A stretch of 64,000 bases of DNA from a virus. Location of the stretch: the IMG/VR virus record IMGVR_UViG_3300030419_006839, positions 40,852 through 104,851 of that record. One strand, 5' to 3'. The notes under the pieces were generated by a model that ran no database searches, was not told the DNA's origin, and saw only the letters and a program-made list of their open reading frames with translations. This document shows positions 35,364 through 43,585 of this stretch, one piece after another. Position numbers and translations under genes: made by a program. Position 1 is the stretch's first letter. The number at the start of each line of letters is the position of its first letter.

Positions 35364-35683
35364 AAAGTGTTAAAGAAAACAAAAGGGAGAATGAAAGATT
35401 AACTAGGATTGCTATGATAATATTTATTATTCTTTCTATCTTAGTTGTTTTTTTAGCAGGTTGTTCTAATGATGGGGAGATTTATTATAATAGTTGGTCT
35501 ACTAGCATACAATCATTAGATAGATCTAATGATCTTACTTTTGATGAATCCATACATCAAGAGTGCAATGGTAGACATTATGTAGACCCTTACACAAAAA
35601 TTGAATATTGTTTACCAGAAAATTTTACAAACTATAAAAATATACACATATATAAAATAGGAGAAAAGAATGTTCTTAAATAA
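35360..35683 (+). CDS. Lipoprotein
   Basis: TTG start overlapping the previous stop, with TAGGAGAT upstream. A long charged N-terminus is followed by a hydrophobic helix and lipobox FLAGCS. The mature part (~73 aa) has two Cys (ECNGRHY, EYCLPEN). Probably an outer-membrane lipoprotein; candidate lysis or exclusion protein. Confidence 0.6.
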   Translation: MKSVKENKRENERLTRIAMIIFIILSILVVFLAGCSNDGEIYYNSWSTSIQSLDRSNDLTFDESIHQECNGRHYVDPYTKIEYCLPENFTNYKNIHIYKIGEKNVLK

Positions 35684-35954
35684 TCACTCTAGAAAAATTA
35701 TTAATCGAATGGGCTTAAATGTTTGTGATAAAACTGGAGTCGTATTAAGTCCAGGAAAATTTGAAAATGAAATGTATTATGTTCCAGTTTTTTGGAATTA
35801 TTATTTAGAAGGATCTTATGATGAGTTGCTAGAAGATGTTGTTTTTTTCAAACTTAATTATGATGACATTTCAAACTTTCCAGAATTGAAAGGTTTTGAA
35901 AAGTTTATATTAACTGTTTCTGAGCAAGGATTTGTTTCTGGGAGAATAGTGTAA
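35670..35954 (+). CDS. Unknown 94-aa protein
   Basis: Overlaps the lipoprotein end by 14 bases, with AGGAGAA before the ATG. Beta-rich centre (VLSPGKFENEMYYVPVFW). No family recognised. Confidence 0.5.
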   Translation: MFLNNHSRKIINRMGLNVCDKTGVVLSPGKFENEMYYVPVFWNYYLEGSYDELLEDVVFFKLNYDDISNFPELKGFEKFILTVSEQGFVSGRIV

Positions 35955-36068
35955 TTGAAAGTAACTCCAGAAATTTTATATGTTTGGATTGCAATATTAG
36001 CTTTCTGCTTTTCTTGCTGGTATTTTGCAATTAAATTTATAATTAAAATATTTAATTGGGTGTTTTAA
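35955..36068 (+). CDS. Small membrane protein (37 aa), TTG start
   Basis: Starts right after the previous stop. One long hydrophobic helix (YVWIAILAFCFSCWYFAI). GGGAG lies about 11 bases upstream. Confidence 0.4.
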   Translation: MKVTPEILYVWIAILAFCFSCWYFAIKFIIKIFNWVF

Positions 36069-36069
36069 T

Positions 36070-36537
36070 ATGACTAAAGAATTGCAAGAAGAAGTTGATC
36101 AAGCAGAAAATGATCATGAATTAATTTTACTTCTCAAAACTGAAGTAGAAAAACTTACTAATGAAATAGAAAAAACTGAACGACATTTAGAGGATTCTTT
36201 AAGTGAACATCACGAAACAGCAGAGCAGTTAGCTTTACATGAAAAACTATCTGCTCAACAAACTCTATTGAAACATGTATTTTATGGAGTACTATCTCTA
36301 GTTCTAGGTATGTGGAGTTTAGTCTTTGTGGGTTGGTTTACTGGACAAGAAGCTATTGAACGTGAAATGGCTTTCTTTGAAAGGATAATTCTTGTTTTCA
36401 TAGGAATCGTTGGAGGTGCAGTTTCAAGTTTCTTTGATGTTAGAAATTTTGCCCTAAATAGGGATGGTAATGGTAATGGAAACTCTAATGGTAATGGGAA
36501 TGGGAATGGAAAAAAAAGAATGAATGATACTGACTAG
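36070..36537 (+). CDS. Coiled-coil membrane protein with Gly-Asn tail
   Basis: 155 residues: an acidic coil (1-~70), two hydrophobic helices (~75-100 and ~112-130), then a tail of Gly-Asn repeats (DGNGNGNSNGNGNGNGKK) encoded by tandem GGTAAT-like hexamers. The two helices plus coil resemble pore or lysis accessory proteins. Function unknown. Confidence 0.5.
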   Translation: MTKELQEEVDQAENDHELILLLKTEVEKLTNEIEKTERHLEDSLSEHHETAEQLALHEKLSAQQTLLKHVFYGVLSLVLGMWSLVFVGWFTGQEAIEREMAFFERIILVFIGIVGGAVSSFFDVRNFALNRDGNGNGNSNGNGNGNGKKRMNDTD

Positions 36538-36549
36538 TTAGGAGGTTAT

Positions 36550-36762
36550 ATGTTGAAAGGAATTAGGACTATAATTCAAGTTTACTTGTGTGTCGCTTTT
36601 TGGATCATAATGAATGCAATTGCAATCCCTCTTGCATTCATACTTAATTGCATTCAAGATCTGTTGTGGTTAATTTCTCCTAAGTTAACTCTATGGTTTA
36701 ATCGAGGTGTTATAGCTGTTTACTCTAAGTTAGTTAAGGAGGATGAGGAGGACGATGAGTAG
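36550..36762 (+). CDS. Small membrane protein, holin-like candidate
   Basis: TTAGGAGG precedes the ATG. Two hydrophobic segments (VYLCVAFWIIMNAIAIPLAF and LLWLISPKLTLWF) and an acidic C-terminus (EDEEDDE). This size and shape fits a small class II holin; the lysozyme lies 1.6 kb downstream. Confidence 0.45.
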   Translation: MLKGIRTIIQVYLCVAFWIIMNAIAIPLAFILNCIQDLLWLISPKLTLWFNRGVIAVYSKLVKEDEEDDE

Positions 36763-36991
36763 GCATCATTCAAAATATGTCAGCAACCAAGAAGTTATAC
36801 ATAAATGTTTAGTTACTTACGTTGAAGTACTTTCAAACATGCCATTCTCTTGGTATGTCGATAGAGTTAGTGAAAGTGTTTGTCGTAAGGGATATATGAT
36901 TGATAGAGGTGAAATTATCAAAACGATTGAACACTTCTTAAAAGATAAAATAAAAATTTGTCCTCATTGTTATAACGGACTAGGAGGTTAG
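36755..36991 (+). CDS. Unknown 78-aa protein with CxxC
   Basis: Start set at ATG 36755, which follows GAGGAGGA; ATG 36743 is in the previous gene. One Cys pair near the end (ICPHCYNG). No family recognised. Confidence 0.5.
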   Translation: MSRHHSKYVSNQEVIHKCLVTYVEVLSNMPFSWYVDRVSESVCRKGYMIDRGEIIKTIEHFLKDKIKICPHCYNGLGG

Positions 36992-36995
36992 GTAT

Positions 36996-37235
36996 ATGCC
37001 AATTTATGAATATAAATGCCCTGATTGTGGGGAAACTTTTGAAGCATTACAATCCATCAATGATGAACCATTAGATGAATGCGAATTGTGTGGAGGTGAA
37101 AACGTTAAGAAAATAATGTCAAAGTCAAATTGGAAAATGGCCGTGCATTGGTGGGATGATTCTTATACTCCTACTGGTACACCTGCTCAAAATAATCGTA
37201 ATAGAAACACCATTGAGGAGTTTGCCGATGCATAA
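36996..37235 (+). CDS. FmdB-family zinc ribbon protein
   Basis: Begins MPIYEYKCPDCGETFE, with a second pair CELCGGE: the FmdB zinc ribbon. The C-terminal Thr/Asn-rich tail is disordered. FmdB proteins are small regulators of unclear target. A longer frame over its end belongs to the HAD gene. Confidence 0.8.
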   Translation: MPIYEYKCPDCGETFEALQSINDEPLDECELCGGENVKKIMSKSNWKMAVHWWDDSYTPTGTPAQNNRNRNTIEEFADA

Positions 37236-37734
37236 TTCTTCTAGTGTTTCTAAACAAATAAAGGAAATACAAAGTCAAGATACTTCTATGTTTCGTACTT
37301 TTGTTTTCGATATTGATGGTACTATTTTTAAACATAAGAGTAATGATGATTTAGACCAAGTTTGTGTCAAGTTAATTAAAGCTAAAGATAAATTACCTAA
37401 GCATCTTCAAGACTTTATGAGATCTCCTCCTGAGTATCTTCAAGAGGAGATACTCGATGGGGTTAAAGAGTTTTGGTTGAATTATCTTCATTCAAATGAT
37501 ACCATTATACTTACTTCCGCTAGATTGGAACGACATCGACTACAGACCGAAATTATGCTAAACTTTTGGGGGCTTCGGTTTGATCATCTCATTCTAGGTA
37601 TTCCTAGTGGTGTTCGATATTTATTTAATGACATTGATCCTAAAAAGCCAGGATTAGAAAAGGCTGTTGCTATTAATTTAAAACGTAATGAAGGTCTTAC
37701 GCCTAGATCTTACGATGTGAGGTACGATGATTAA
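37228..37734 (+). CDS. HAD-superfamily phosphatase
   Basis: Starts at ATG 37228 with GAGGAG upstream; 168 residues. FVFDIDGTIF is HAD motif I (both Asp), IILTSARLERHR is motif II plus the following helix, and RYLFNDIDPKKPG is motif III. Similar small phage HAD proteins act as 3'-phosphatases or phosphate-ester hydrolases. The substrate is unknown. Confidence 0.75.
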   Translation: MHNSSSVSKQIKEIQSQDTSMFRTFVFDIDGTIFKHKSNDDLDQVCVKLIKAKDKLPKHLQDFMRSPPEYLQEEILDGVKEFWLNYLHSNDTIILTSARLERHRLQTEIMLNFWGLRFDHLILGIPSGVRYLFNDIDPKKPGLEKAVAINLKRNEGLTPRSYDVRYDD

Positions 37735-37960
37735 AGAAAAAAAAGGTATGGATTTCTTTCTCCTTCAAGCTGCTAAAAAGAGATTTGAAGGGGATTTGTT
37801 AACTTATAACGCTAACCTCAACGTATTGTTGAGTAACCCTGCTGGTATTGGTGAACACTCCGACATTGTAGGCGAGGTCTGTAAACTCATTCAACATGCT
37901 CATGATGCCAAAGGTTGTCTTGAAATTGTTGATGCTTACATCGAGGAACATAATTATTAA
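37727..37960 (+). CDS. Unknown 77-aa protein
   Basis: ATG overlaps the HAD stop by 8 bases. Helical, Leu/Lys/Glu-rich, with two Cys. No family recognised. Confidence 0.5.
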   Translation: MIKEKKGMDFFLLQAAKKRFEGDLLTYNANLNVLLSNPAGIGEHSDIVGEVCKLIQHAHDAKGCLEIVDAYIEEHNY

Positions 37961-38005
37961 TGAGATCAAAGTGAAATTTGCCTTGAAGGAGGAAGTTTCT
38001 TAAGT

Positions 38006-38338
38006 GTGAAAAACAATAGTCGCAAAGAACAATTACGTTCGATGGGTACAAGGTATAATCTAAAATCTAATGGTGATTGGAAATACTTTAGGCTTAGACT
38101 TAAACCTCACATATTTAATTGGATTTACAAACTAGCCATCGAACAAGATGTGTCAATTAATAGAATGATTAATGAACTGTTTGAAACACAAATGAAATTC
38201 ATGGGATATGTTGCAGATGATGGAGAAGTTATGACTGATCCTCAAGAGGTCGCTCGACAACTTACTCACGATACTATAACTGATTCCATGAATAACTATT
38301 TATCAATGTTAGAAGAACGTAAAAATAAAGAGGTATGA
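38006..38338 (+). CDS. Ribbon-helix-helix-like regulator
   Basis: GTG 38006 behind AAGGAGGAAG (spacing ~8). Residues ~25-60 read FRLRLKPHIFNWIYKLAIEQ, then DVSINRMINELFE. A beta strand, then two helices, is the ribbon-helix-helix DNA-binding fold. Dimeric regulators of this type bind operators. Placed directly before the lysozyme, it may control late or lysis genes. Confidence 0.65.
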   Translation: MKNNSRKEQLRSMGTRYNLKSNGDWKYFRLRLKPHIFNWIYKLAIEQDVSINRMINELFETQMKFMGYVADDGEVMTDPQEVARQLTHDTITDSMNNYLSMLEERKNKEV

Positions 38339-38931
38339 ATATGAACCAAGAAAATAAAACAACTACTGCTGAAGAAGTTAAAGCTACGAAACCAAAACGA
38401 ACTCGTAAGAAAACTCCAAAGAAGTCTGAATTTGAAACTTGCATGGATCATGTATTTGAAAATGAGGGAATACTCTCAGACGATCCTGTTGATCGAGGTG
38501 GATTAACTAAGTATGGAGTAACAATTTCGACATATAAAAAATATTGGAAAGATAAAGGCGAAGAGAAAACTGAAGATGATTTGAGAAAAGCCACTAAAGC
38601 CGAAGTTCTAGAAATCTATAGGAAAAACTTTTGGGAACCAAGTAGAGTAGAACAACTACCAAAAGAAATTAGAATGACATATTTCGATATGGTTGTTAAT
38701 CATGGACAAGGAAATGCCGTTAGAATATTACAAAAAGCCATCAATCTTGGTAGAATCTCCCTTATCTCAGAAGATGGTTTAATTGGAAAAAACACAATCA
38801 GTCACGCTAAGAAGGTCAGTCGAGATAAGTTACAAGCTTCTAGAGCGTTATTCTATGCGAATTTGATTGCTCGTAGACCTCAACAGGAGAAATTTTGGCT
38901 AGGATGGTATAGACGTTGCAAAAACACTTGA
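38335..38931 (+). CDS. GH108-type lysozyme (endolysin)
   Basis: 198 aa starting at ATG 38335 (38341 also possible). After a Lys-rich N-terminus, CMDHVFENEGILSDDPVDRG, then GLTKYGVTIS, is the GH108 lysozyme signature, with E in ENEG as the acid. FWEPSRVEQL and YFDMVVNHG follow, and the end is a peptidoglycan-binding-3-like region. It cleaves peptidoglycan glycan strands. There is no signal peptide, so a holin would be needed. Confidence 0.85.
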   Translation: MNMNQENKTTTAEEVKATKPKRTRKKTPKKSEFETCMDHVFENEGILSDDPVDRGGLTKYGVTISTYKKYWKDKGEEKTEDDLRKATKAEVLEIYRKNFWEPSRVEQLPKEIRMTYFDMVVNHGQGNAVRILQKAINLGRISLISEDGLIGKNTISHAKKVSRDKLQASRALFYANLIARRPQQEKFWLGWYRRCKNT

Positions 38932-39454
38932 TAACGAGTAACTAAACCTGCTAATCAGTTATTATTTCTCGATAGCTGGTTAGTAACTGAGCCTATTTGC
39001 GTGATCAGTTACGGTTTTATGCTGTAATGCTCATGTAAATGGGCTTTTTTGTTGCCTTGAAAAAGAAATGACACAAAGTGTGACGTAAATTTGGGCCAAA
39101 AAAGAAAAAACACAAAGTGTGACAAAACTTTTGAGAGTAAAGTGAGATCAAAATTGCGAGGTGATAACTATTGGGACTAAGAAGACTCTGCGGTGAAAAC
39201 TAAGCTATGACTGAACTTAACTGGTTATGACTGATAACCTTGTGGAGAAAAAAGATATTTAATTACACCTTAGTAAGAATTTATAAAAACTCTTTAGTAA
39301 AACAACTCCGAAAGACTTTAAACTTTCAAGTTTAATAGACGCATACAAAATCAAAAGGTTTAGACTAAATAACAATTTTTTAAAACTTTTTTTATTCCCT
39401 GGAGTGCTGGACTGCGAGATCGGTCATTGATGTCATTAGACTCCTCAGTTAAGA
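38932..39454. repeat. Repeat-rich gap at the convergent junction
   Basis: No gene of convincing quality. Contains many CAGTTA/TAACTG copies (38956, 38984, 39006, 39218, 39446 and further into the next gene), two CACAAAGTGTG palindromes (about 39070-39080 and 39111-39121), and CTGGAGTGCTGGACTG near 39402. The same words recur at 39569 and 39693. A rho-independent terminator is at 39029. Could be a replication origin, terminator or other control site. Confidence 0.5.
39029..39050 (+). terminator. Terminator after the lysozyme operon
   Basis: GCTCAT, loop GTAA, ATGGGC, then six T. It ends the long + strand run that finishes with the lysozyme. Confidence 0.75.
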
Positions 39455-39634
39455 TCAGTTATCATCCAGGAGTCTACGTAAGTCCCTCTTAGATCTCATA
39501 CGATCATATTTTTTCTTGGATTTTAACCGAATTGCACCAGGAGCAATCGGATGCCTAACCTTTACGCCTGGATTGCTAGACTCAGTAACTGATAGTGATC
39601 GGACTGCTTGCTTTTTTCGTTTAGTTCTTTTCAT
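39455..39634 (-). CDS. Small very basic protein (59 aa)
   Basis: Starts at ATG 39634 with AGGGGG 9 bases before; a longer frame from 39748 has no site. Lys/Arg make up about a third of it (MKRTKRKKQAVRSL, RLKSKKKYDRMRSKRD). It overlaps part of the repeat-rich junction on the other side. Possible DNA-binding protein. Confidence 0.45.
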   Translation of the reverse strand: MKRTKRKKQAVRSLSVTESSNPGVKVRHPIAPGAIRLKSKKKYDRMRSKRDLRRLLDDN

Positions 39635-39754
39635 TTTTTTTAACCCCCTGTTTTCTGAGAAATCGGTAACTGAGAAATATGCCTTTTTTGGGCTGGACTG
39701 CTGGAGTGCTTGGGCTGGAGTGTTAATGTCCCCAAATACATTGAACATTCGTTA

Positions 39755-39970
39755 TCATAATACATAAAATTCCCCGTCATCGTCATACCATGATGTGTTG
39801 TCATTAGTTATAATATTTCTATTTAAAAGCTCTTCTCTGACTTCATGTAAGCAGAACCCATTAAAAGGATCAAGGCTATCCCCCTTAAGGATAACCTTTT
39901 CAGCAAGTGATTTAATTTTACCAGAAAAGGAAAATACTGGAATTGTCTCAATGTGTTTAATGCATTTCAT
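39755..39970 (-). CDS. Unknown 71-aa protein
   Basis: The last of a string of overlapping - strand genes. Mixed composition, ending in DDDGEFYVL. An opposite-strand frame is its shadow. No family recognised. Confidence 0.5.
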   Translation of the reverse strand: MKCIKHIETIPVFSFSGKIKSLAEKVILKGDSLDPFNGFCLHEVREELLNRNIITNDNTSWYDDDGEFYVL

Positions 39971-40160
39971 AATTTTCCCTACTAAAATCCCATGTTTTAT
40001 CTATGATTAGTTCTTTATACCATTGATCTATGTCAGATGGATGATCTGATTCAAACATATAATGAGCGAGAATATCAATTAATTCTTCTCCATTATAGGA
40101 ATCTATTTCAAATTTCGCTAATGCTTTAGCTTTTCCCCACGTATCTAACTTGATTCCCAC
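39957..40160 (-). CDS. Unknown 67-aa protein
   Basis: Overlaps both neighbours by 14-16 bases. Acidic and helical, Trp-containing (MGIKLDTWGKAKALAKFEID). The MGIK/MGIM starts of this and the next protein are similar, suggesting related start sites. Confidence 0.5.
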   Translation of the reverse strand: MGIKLDTWGKAKALAKFEIDSYNGEELIDILAHYMFESDHPSDIDQWYKELIIDKTWDFSRENYEMH

Positions 40161-40333
40161 TTTATATCCTCCTGATTGAAATATTCTCTGGATGTTTCAA
40201 GAAAATAATAAATCATATTCCAATCGTCTTGTTTAATTTCATTACCATTTTCTAATTCTTGAATTAAACAATGTACGCTATTAGCTATGTCTCCAAGACC
40301 AAATAAGGTAGTTCCACCTAACATAATTCCCAC
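40145..40333 (-). CDS. Unknown 62-aa protein
   Basis: Starts MGIMLGGTTLFGLGDIANSV, then an acidic helical half. Overlaps both neighbours. No family recognised. Confidence 0.5.
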   Translation of the reverse strand: MGIMLGGTTLFGLGDIANSVHCLIQELENGNEIKQDDWNMIYYFLETSREYFNQEDIKWESS

Positions 40334-40677
40334 TTTATAGCCTCCTGAATACGTTTTACTTTATCTGGGTCTACATTATTGTTTGTAATTACAGTTGATT
40401 TTTCAACTAATTCTGGATATGCGTATAATGCTTTCTTCCATATTGCTTCAACTAAGAAATCTTCTTCCTCTACGAACTCTTTAGTAGACTGATAGATACA
40501 AACGGTGTCTGATATATTATGGTAAATTTCCCAAGCATCTATATCATCAAAGTACCTTATATCCTTTGATGAATACGATCCATAGTTTAGTATTATCTTG
40601 ACGCTAATTCCGTCATCTTTTCCAATAGCCATCTGTCTAAGATGTTCTACTGATTTTATTGGTATATACTCTGGCAT
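40318..40677 (-). CDS. Unknown 119-aa protein
   Basis: Mixed alpha/beta, with SVKIILNYGSYSSKDIRYFD and an acidic middle. The stop overlaps the next gene by 16 bases. No family recognised. Confidence 0.55.
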   Translation of the reverse strand: MPEYIPIKSVEHLRQMAIGKDDGISVKIILNYGSYSSKDIRYFDDIDAWEIYHNISDTVCIYQSTKEFVEEEDFLVEAIWKKALYAYPELVEKSTVITNNNVDPDKVKRIQEAIKWELC

Positions 40678-40884
40678 CTATATTTCCTCCTTCAGTAAAT
40701 TAAGTCTATGTCTTATGATAGAAAATACATCCTTAGTAAAATCACACTTACTTATTGGATCATCAGTCAGTAATTTGATAACAGTTTCCGTAGAAACTAT
40801 GTCAAAGTATTTAAGTAAATCTTCTTCTATTTCCGTTCCTACTTTTGCAATTTGGTATTTTGTAAAGGGAATACCTCCAGCCAT
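40678..40884 (-). CDS. Unknown 68-aa protein
   Basis: Its stop abuts the next gene directly. Helical, ending in FSIIRHRLNLLKEEI. No family recognised. Confidence 0.5.
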   Translation of the reverse strand: MAGGIPFTKYQIAKVGTEIEEDLLKYFDIVSTETVIKLLTDDPISKCDFTKDVFSIIRHRLNLLKEEI

Positions 40885-40885
40885 T

Positions 40886-41035
40886 TCAATCTACCTCCTC
40901 TAAAAAATATTCCTTAACATCTTCTATATTAGATATTACATACCTTATACACCATCCAGCTATTTCAATATCATCCCATTCTTCTGGAAAAACATAATCA
41001 TAATTTTTTAATAACTCATCCATTTCTCTTTTCAT
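40886..41035 (-). CDS. Unknown 49-aa acidic protein
   Basis: Fills a gap between two genes: ATG 41035 to TGA 40886. Acidic (FPEEWDDIEIAGWCIRYVI). Overlaps the upstream gene by 20 bases, and GGAGGTAG near its end provides the site for the next gene. Confidence 0.5.
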   Translation of the reverse strand: MKREMDELLKNYDYVFPEEWDDIEIAGWCIRYVISNIEDVKEYFLEEVD

Positions 41036-41315
41036 TGATATCCTTTCTTGGTATAATCATACCTGTTTTTGCATCAATAAACCAGAAATCATCTTCACTT
41101 ATTTCTTTAAAGCCCTGCGGTTTTCCTTGACTTCCTGTGTATTCCTCTATCTCGATTATTTCATTTTCTTTATAATCTTCTTCAAAAGGTATTGATTCTG
41201 AATAGTTATGTAAAAAGTTAAGAATACTATCTTCAGTTAATTCTTCTCCATTTGTTTCAATATACTGAACAGTAAAAAATGGAACTTTATACCAAATATC
41301 AACCCTATATTTCAT
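41016..41315 (-). CDS. Unknown 99-aa protein
   Basis: Acidic, beta-rich (YRVDIWYKVPFFTVQYI) with an Ile/Glu-rich middle. Overlaps both neighbours (4 and 20 bases). No family recognised. Confidence 0.5.
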   Translation of the reverse strand: MKYRVDIWYKVPFFTVQYIETNGEELTEDSILNFLHNYSESIPFEEDYKENEIIEIEEYTGSQGKPQGFKEISEDDFWFIDAKTGMIIPRKDINEKRNG

Positions 41316-41539
41316 TGTATCTCTCCTGTAACTTTTTGCAGATTAATTGGACAACCCCTTATTCCATACAGTTCAGAAAAATAATCATCTATGAAATTAC
41401 GGCAAGATTCAAAAATGTCAGTCTTTATATCATCTTCTCCATATAAACCTTCTATATCTTCAAGTAGAAAGTATAGTTTTACAATAATGGTTGATTTAAC
41501 TTCTTCCTTAACCTCTTTACTTTCTAATTGTAAACTCAT
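41312..41539 (-). CDS. Unknown 75-aa acidic helical protein
   Basis: Glu-rich helices and one Cys pair region (SCRNF, GIRGC). Overlaps the next gene by 4 bases. No family recognised. Confidence 0.5.
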   Translation of the reverse strand: MSLQLESKEVKEEVKSTIIVKLYFLLEDIEGLYGEDDIKTDIFESCRNFIDDYFSELYGIRGCPINLQKVTGEIQ

Positions 41540-41556
41540 ACATAAACCCCTTAAAG

Positions 41557-41580
41557 AAAGGGGGAAATTAATCCCCCAAT
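41557..41580 (-). terminator. Terminator after the 41585 gene
   Basis: On the - strand GGGGGA, loop TTAATT, TCCCCC is followed by TTTCTTT. It separates the 125-aa gene from the cluster downstream, although the T tract is interrupted. Confidence 0.6.
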
Positions 41581-41584
41581 TGTG

Positions 41585-41962
41585 TTAGATTCTTACTTGT
41601 TTCTGTCCACCATAAATACGAACAGCTTGTTTTGTAGCATCTTTTTCTGACAAACCTTGTAGCATCAACAATTCTTGTACAGCTTTTGCCTTTGCTATTT
41701 CAGGATTTGCCACTCTTAACGCTTCTTTACCAGAACTGTAGAATGTTCCATCTTGTTTTGGTGTTTGCATTCTATAATTACTTGGTGAAACTCCAACTAA
41801 ACTATTAAAGGTTCTGCGATTAACAGCATCAACTTCCTCAACACCACCAATACGAAATAGAAAGTCATTAAAAGATCGACTAATTTGCTTTTGAGTTTCA
41901 ATAGCGGTTACAGGTGTTTGGAATTGATTGGTTACTACGTTGCTGTTAGTTACATATGTCAT
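41585..41962 (-). CDS. Unknown 125-aa protein
   Basis: First gene after a phage promoter, with TAGGAG before the ATG. Gln/Ala-rich, mostly helical (PEIAKAKAVQELLMLQGLSE). No Cys. No family recognised. Confidence 0.6.
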   Translation of the reverse strand: MTYVTNSNVVTNQFQTPVTAIETQKQISRSFNDFLFRIGGVEEVDAVNRRTFNSLVGVSPSNYRMQTPKQDGTFYSSGKEALRVANPEIAKAKAVQELLMLQGLSEKDATKQAVRIYGGQKQVRI

Positions 41963-42026
41963 ATCAAAATCTCCTATGCCTTATTTGGCATTAATTGTTT
42001 AGTGTGTAGGAACAACCTTTGCTCCT

Positions 42027-42061
42027 ACTATATAATATCGACAGTTTCGAGAAAACTTTAG
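42027..42061 (-). promoter_or_regulatory. Phage promoter P1 (- strand)
   Basis: CTAAAGTTTTCTCGAAACTG, then TCGATATTATATAGTA, full match to the repeated promoter. It drives the 125-aa gene; its TAA is the stop of the small upstream gene. Confidence 0.85.
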
Positions 42062-42189
42062 CGTTTTTTTAAAATTATTTTCAATGATGCGAAAATTCCT
42101 ACCAAACTCCACCAACTTACAGCAGATAGGAAAATGATAACGATTGCCACAATTCCATATGCGACAATTTTAAGCAAGAAATCAAACAC
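42058..42189 (-). CDS. Small membrane protein (43 aa), GTG start
   Basis: GTG 42189 with AAGGAG about 10 bases before. One hydrophobic helix (IVAYGIVAIVIIFLSAVSWW) and a basic end. The stop TAA lies inside the next promoter. Confidence 0.5.
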   Translation of the reverse strand: MFDFLLKIVAYGIVAIVIIFLSAVSWWSLVGIFASLKIILKKR

Positions 42190-42206
42190 ATTGTTACTAC
42201 TCCTTT

Positions 42207-42241
42207 ATTATATAATATCGACAGTTTTGAGAAAACTTTAG
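42207..42241 (-). promoter_or_regulatory. Phage promoter P2 (- strand)
   Basis: AAAGTTTTCTCAAAACTGTC, then GATATTATATAATA, directly followed by AAGGAG, so the leader to the next gene would be only a few bases. Confidence 0.85.
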
Positions 42242-42250
42242 AGAAAAATA

Positions 42251-43120
42251 TTATAAATCTTCTCTAATTCCAACCATAACAGGAAATCTTGGATAACCAT
42301 CATCTGTTATTTCTTGATACTTTACAGTTGCAAGTTTTCCAATGTGGTCATCTTTATTTTTCCAGTATTCTTTTAATTCCTCCTTTGTTACGGATGGTCT
42401 AACCCTAAAGCTAACTTTTCCATCTGTAACTAAAAATGATCCTAAAACATTAGGATGGTTATTTTGTTCTACTGCATCGAGTATAGTATATTCGGAATCC
42501 TTGAAATATTTATACTTAAAAAGTTGATTACTTCGTTTGTTCTCATATGGTAAGTTGTCAATTCTTACCATTAAACCCTCATATCCACATTCTATAAAGT
42601 CTTGACAATATTTGTCAAACATTTGTAAACCCTTATACGATATATGACCTAAACTTATTGTCTCTACCGTTTTAATATAAGGACTTATAGATACAGGATG
42701 TGTATAAGCTAAACGACTAATTTCTCTTTTCCTGTTACTGAAACTAGAATCCATAACAACGTCAAAAACATGAAACTGTATTTCTTTATGGTTGTCATGT
42801 AAATTTTTAGTTCGTGAAACAATACTATTTATCTCTGAAAATGTTAATGATTCATTGAATAGTTCACCGTCTAACCACTCTAAAGAACGGAATGTGCTTA
42901 ATTTACCAACTTTAATTAATTCTTGATGTAAATGTGGACAACTTGTAACCTCTTTTCCTGAACGTTTGAACATCTTACCATTTTTTAAATTACCAACGAC
43001 TCTCACACCGTCAAGTTTTGGTTGGACAAACATTTCATGTTGATTGTGTTCTGTATAACTATTGACTTTTTTACGACTTGATTTATCAGACAAGTCGTGA
43101 GCCAACATTGGTTTAATCAT
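42251..43120 (-). CDS. ATP-dependent DNA ligase
   Basis: 289 residues, like small phage ligases. Nucleotidyltransferase motifs are present: KLDGVRVV (motif I, active Lys near residue 35), EWLDGELF (III), GYEGLMVR (IV) and LFKYKYF (V). An OB fold (residues ~210-289) follows. It seals nicks at replication and repair. GGAGA precedes the ATG and a phage promoter lies 20 bases upstream. Confidence 0.93.
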   Translation of the reverse strand: MIKPMLAHDLSDKSSRKKVNSYTEHNQHEMFVQPKLDGVRVVGNLKNGKMFKRSGKEVTSCPHLHQELIKVGKLSTFRSLEWLDGELFNESLTFSEINSIVSRTKNLHDNHKEIQFHVFDVVMDSSFSNRKREISRLAYTHPVSISPYIKTVETISLGHISYKGLQMFDKYCQDFIECGYEGLMVRIDNLPYENKRSNQLFKYKYFKDSEYTILDAVEQNNHPNVLGSFLVTDGKVSFRVRPSVTKEELKEYWKNKDDHIGKLATVKYQEITDDGYPRFPVMVGIREDL

Positions 43121-43140
43121 TTTTTTCTCCTTCGTCCTAT

Positions 43141-43175
43141 ACTATATAATATCGACAATTTTGAGAAAACTTTAG
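43141..43175 (-). promoter_or_regulatory. Phage promoter P3 (- strand), before ligase
   Basis: CTAAAGTTTTCTCAAAATTG, then TCGATATTATATAGT. Upstream is the A/T-tract module (AAAAAAAAGTGG ... TTTTTTTC) and the element GGCCCCCACGCC. It drives the ligase gene. Confidence 0.85.
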
Positions 43176-43281
43176 CCCTTTTTTGAAAAAAAACCACTTT
43201 TTTTTAAATTTATTTTTTCTGGCAATATAGTATTTTTCTTTGATTGGGATGGTTGATGGCGTGGGGGCCATTGCGAGGATG

Positions 43282-43575
43282 TTAATCCTCGACAATTTTG
43301 TTATAGATTTGATCTACCTTTTCAATTAATAGATTTAGTTTGTGATTTTCTATACGTTTTAATTCTTCTTGCACATTTCCTACATACTTAGCCTGTAGTT
43401 CTTCAATCATATATTCCATACATCCCATAGCATCTAATAATAAAACAAAATTATTCATTACTTTTTTTTCAAAGCTTAAATTTGTTTTATCTTTTAATTC
43501 TCTGTTTTGTTTTCTTATTTGCCATAGGTCATATACTTCTTGATCTTCTTTAGATGGTATTGTGTCATTATTCAT
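43282..43575 (-). CDS. Unknown 97-aa helical protein
   Basis: Acidic, coiled-coil-like, with LLLDAMGCMEYMIEEL in the centre. The last gene of a unit; the following ~100 bases hold the upstream module of P3. No family recognised. Confidence 0.55.
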   Translation of the reverse strand: MNNDTIPSKEDQEVYDLWQIRKQNRELKDKTNLSFEKKVMNNFVLLLDAMGCMEYMIEELQAKYVGNVQEELKRIENHKLNLLIEKVDQIYNKIVED

Positions 43576-43585
43576 TATTGACTCC

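Noticed and set aside
36466-36515. GGTAAT-like tandem hexamers as a CRISPR or satellite
   Set aside because: They lie in frame and encode the Gly-Asn tail of a membrane protein; too short and without spacers.
39516-39767. 83-aa + strand frame over the junction
   Set aside because: It lies opposite a better - strand frame with a ribosome site, and has no site or coding pattern of its own.
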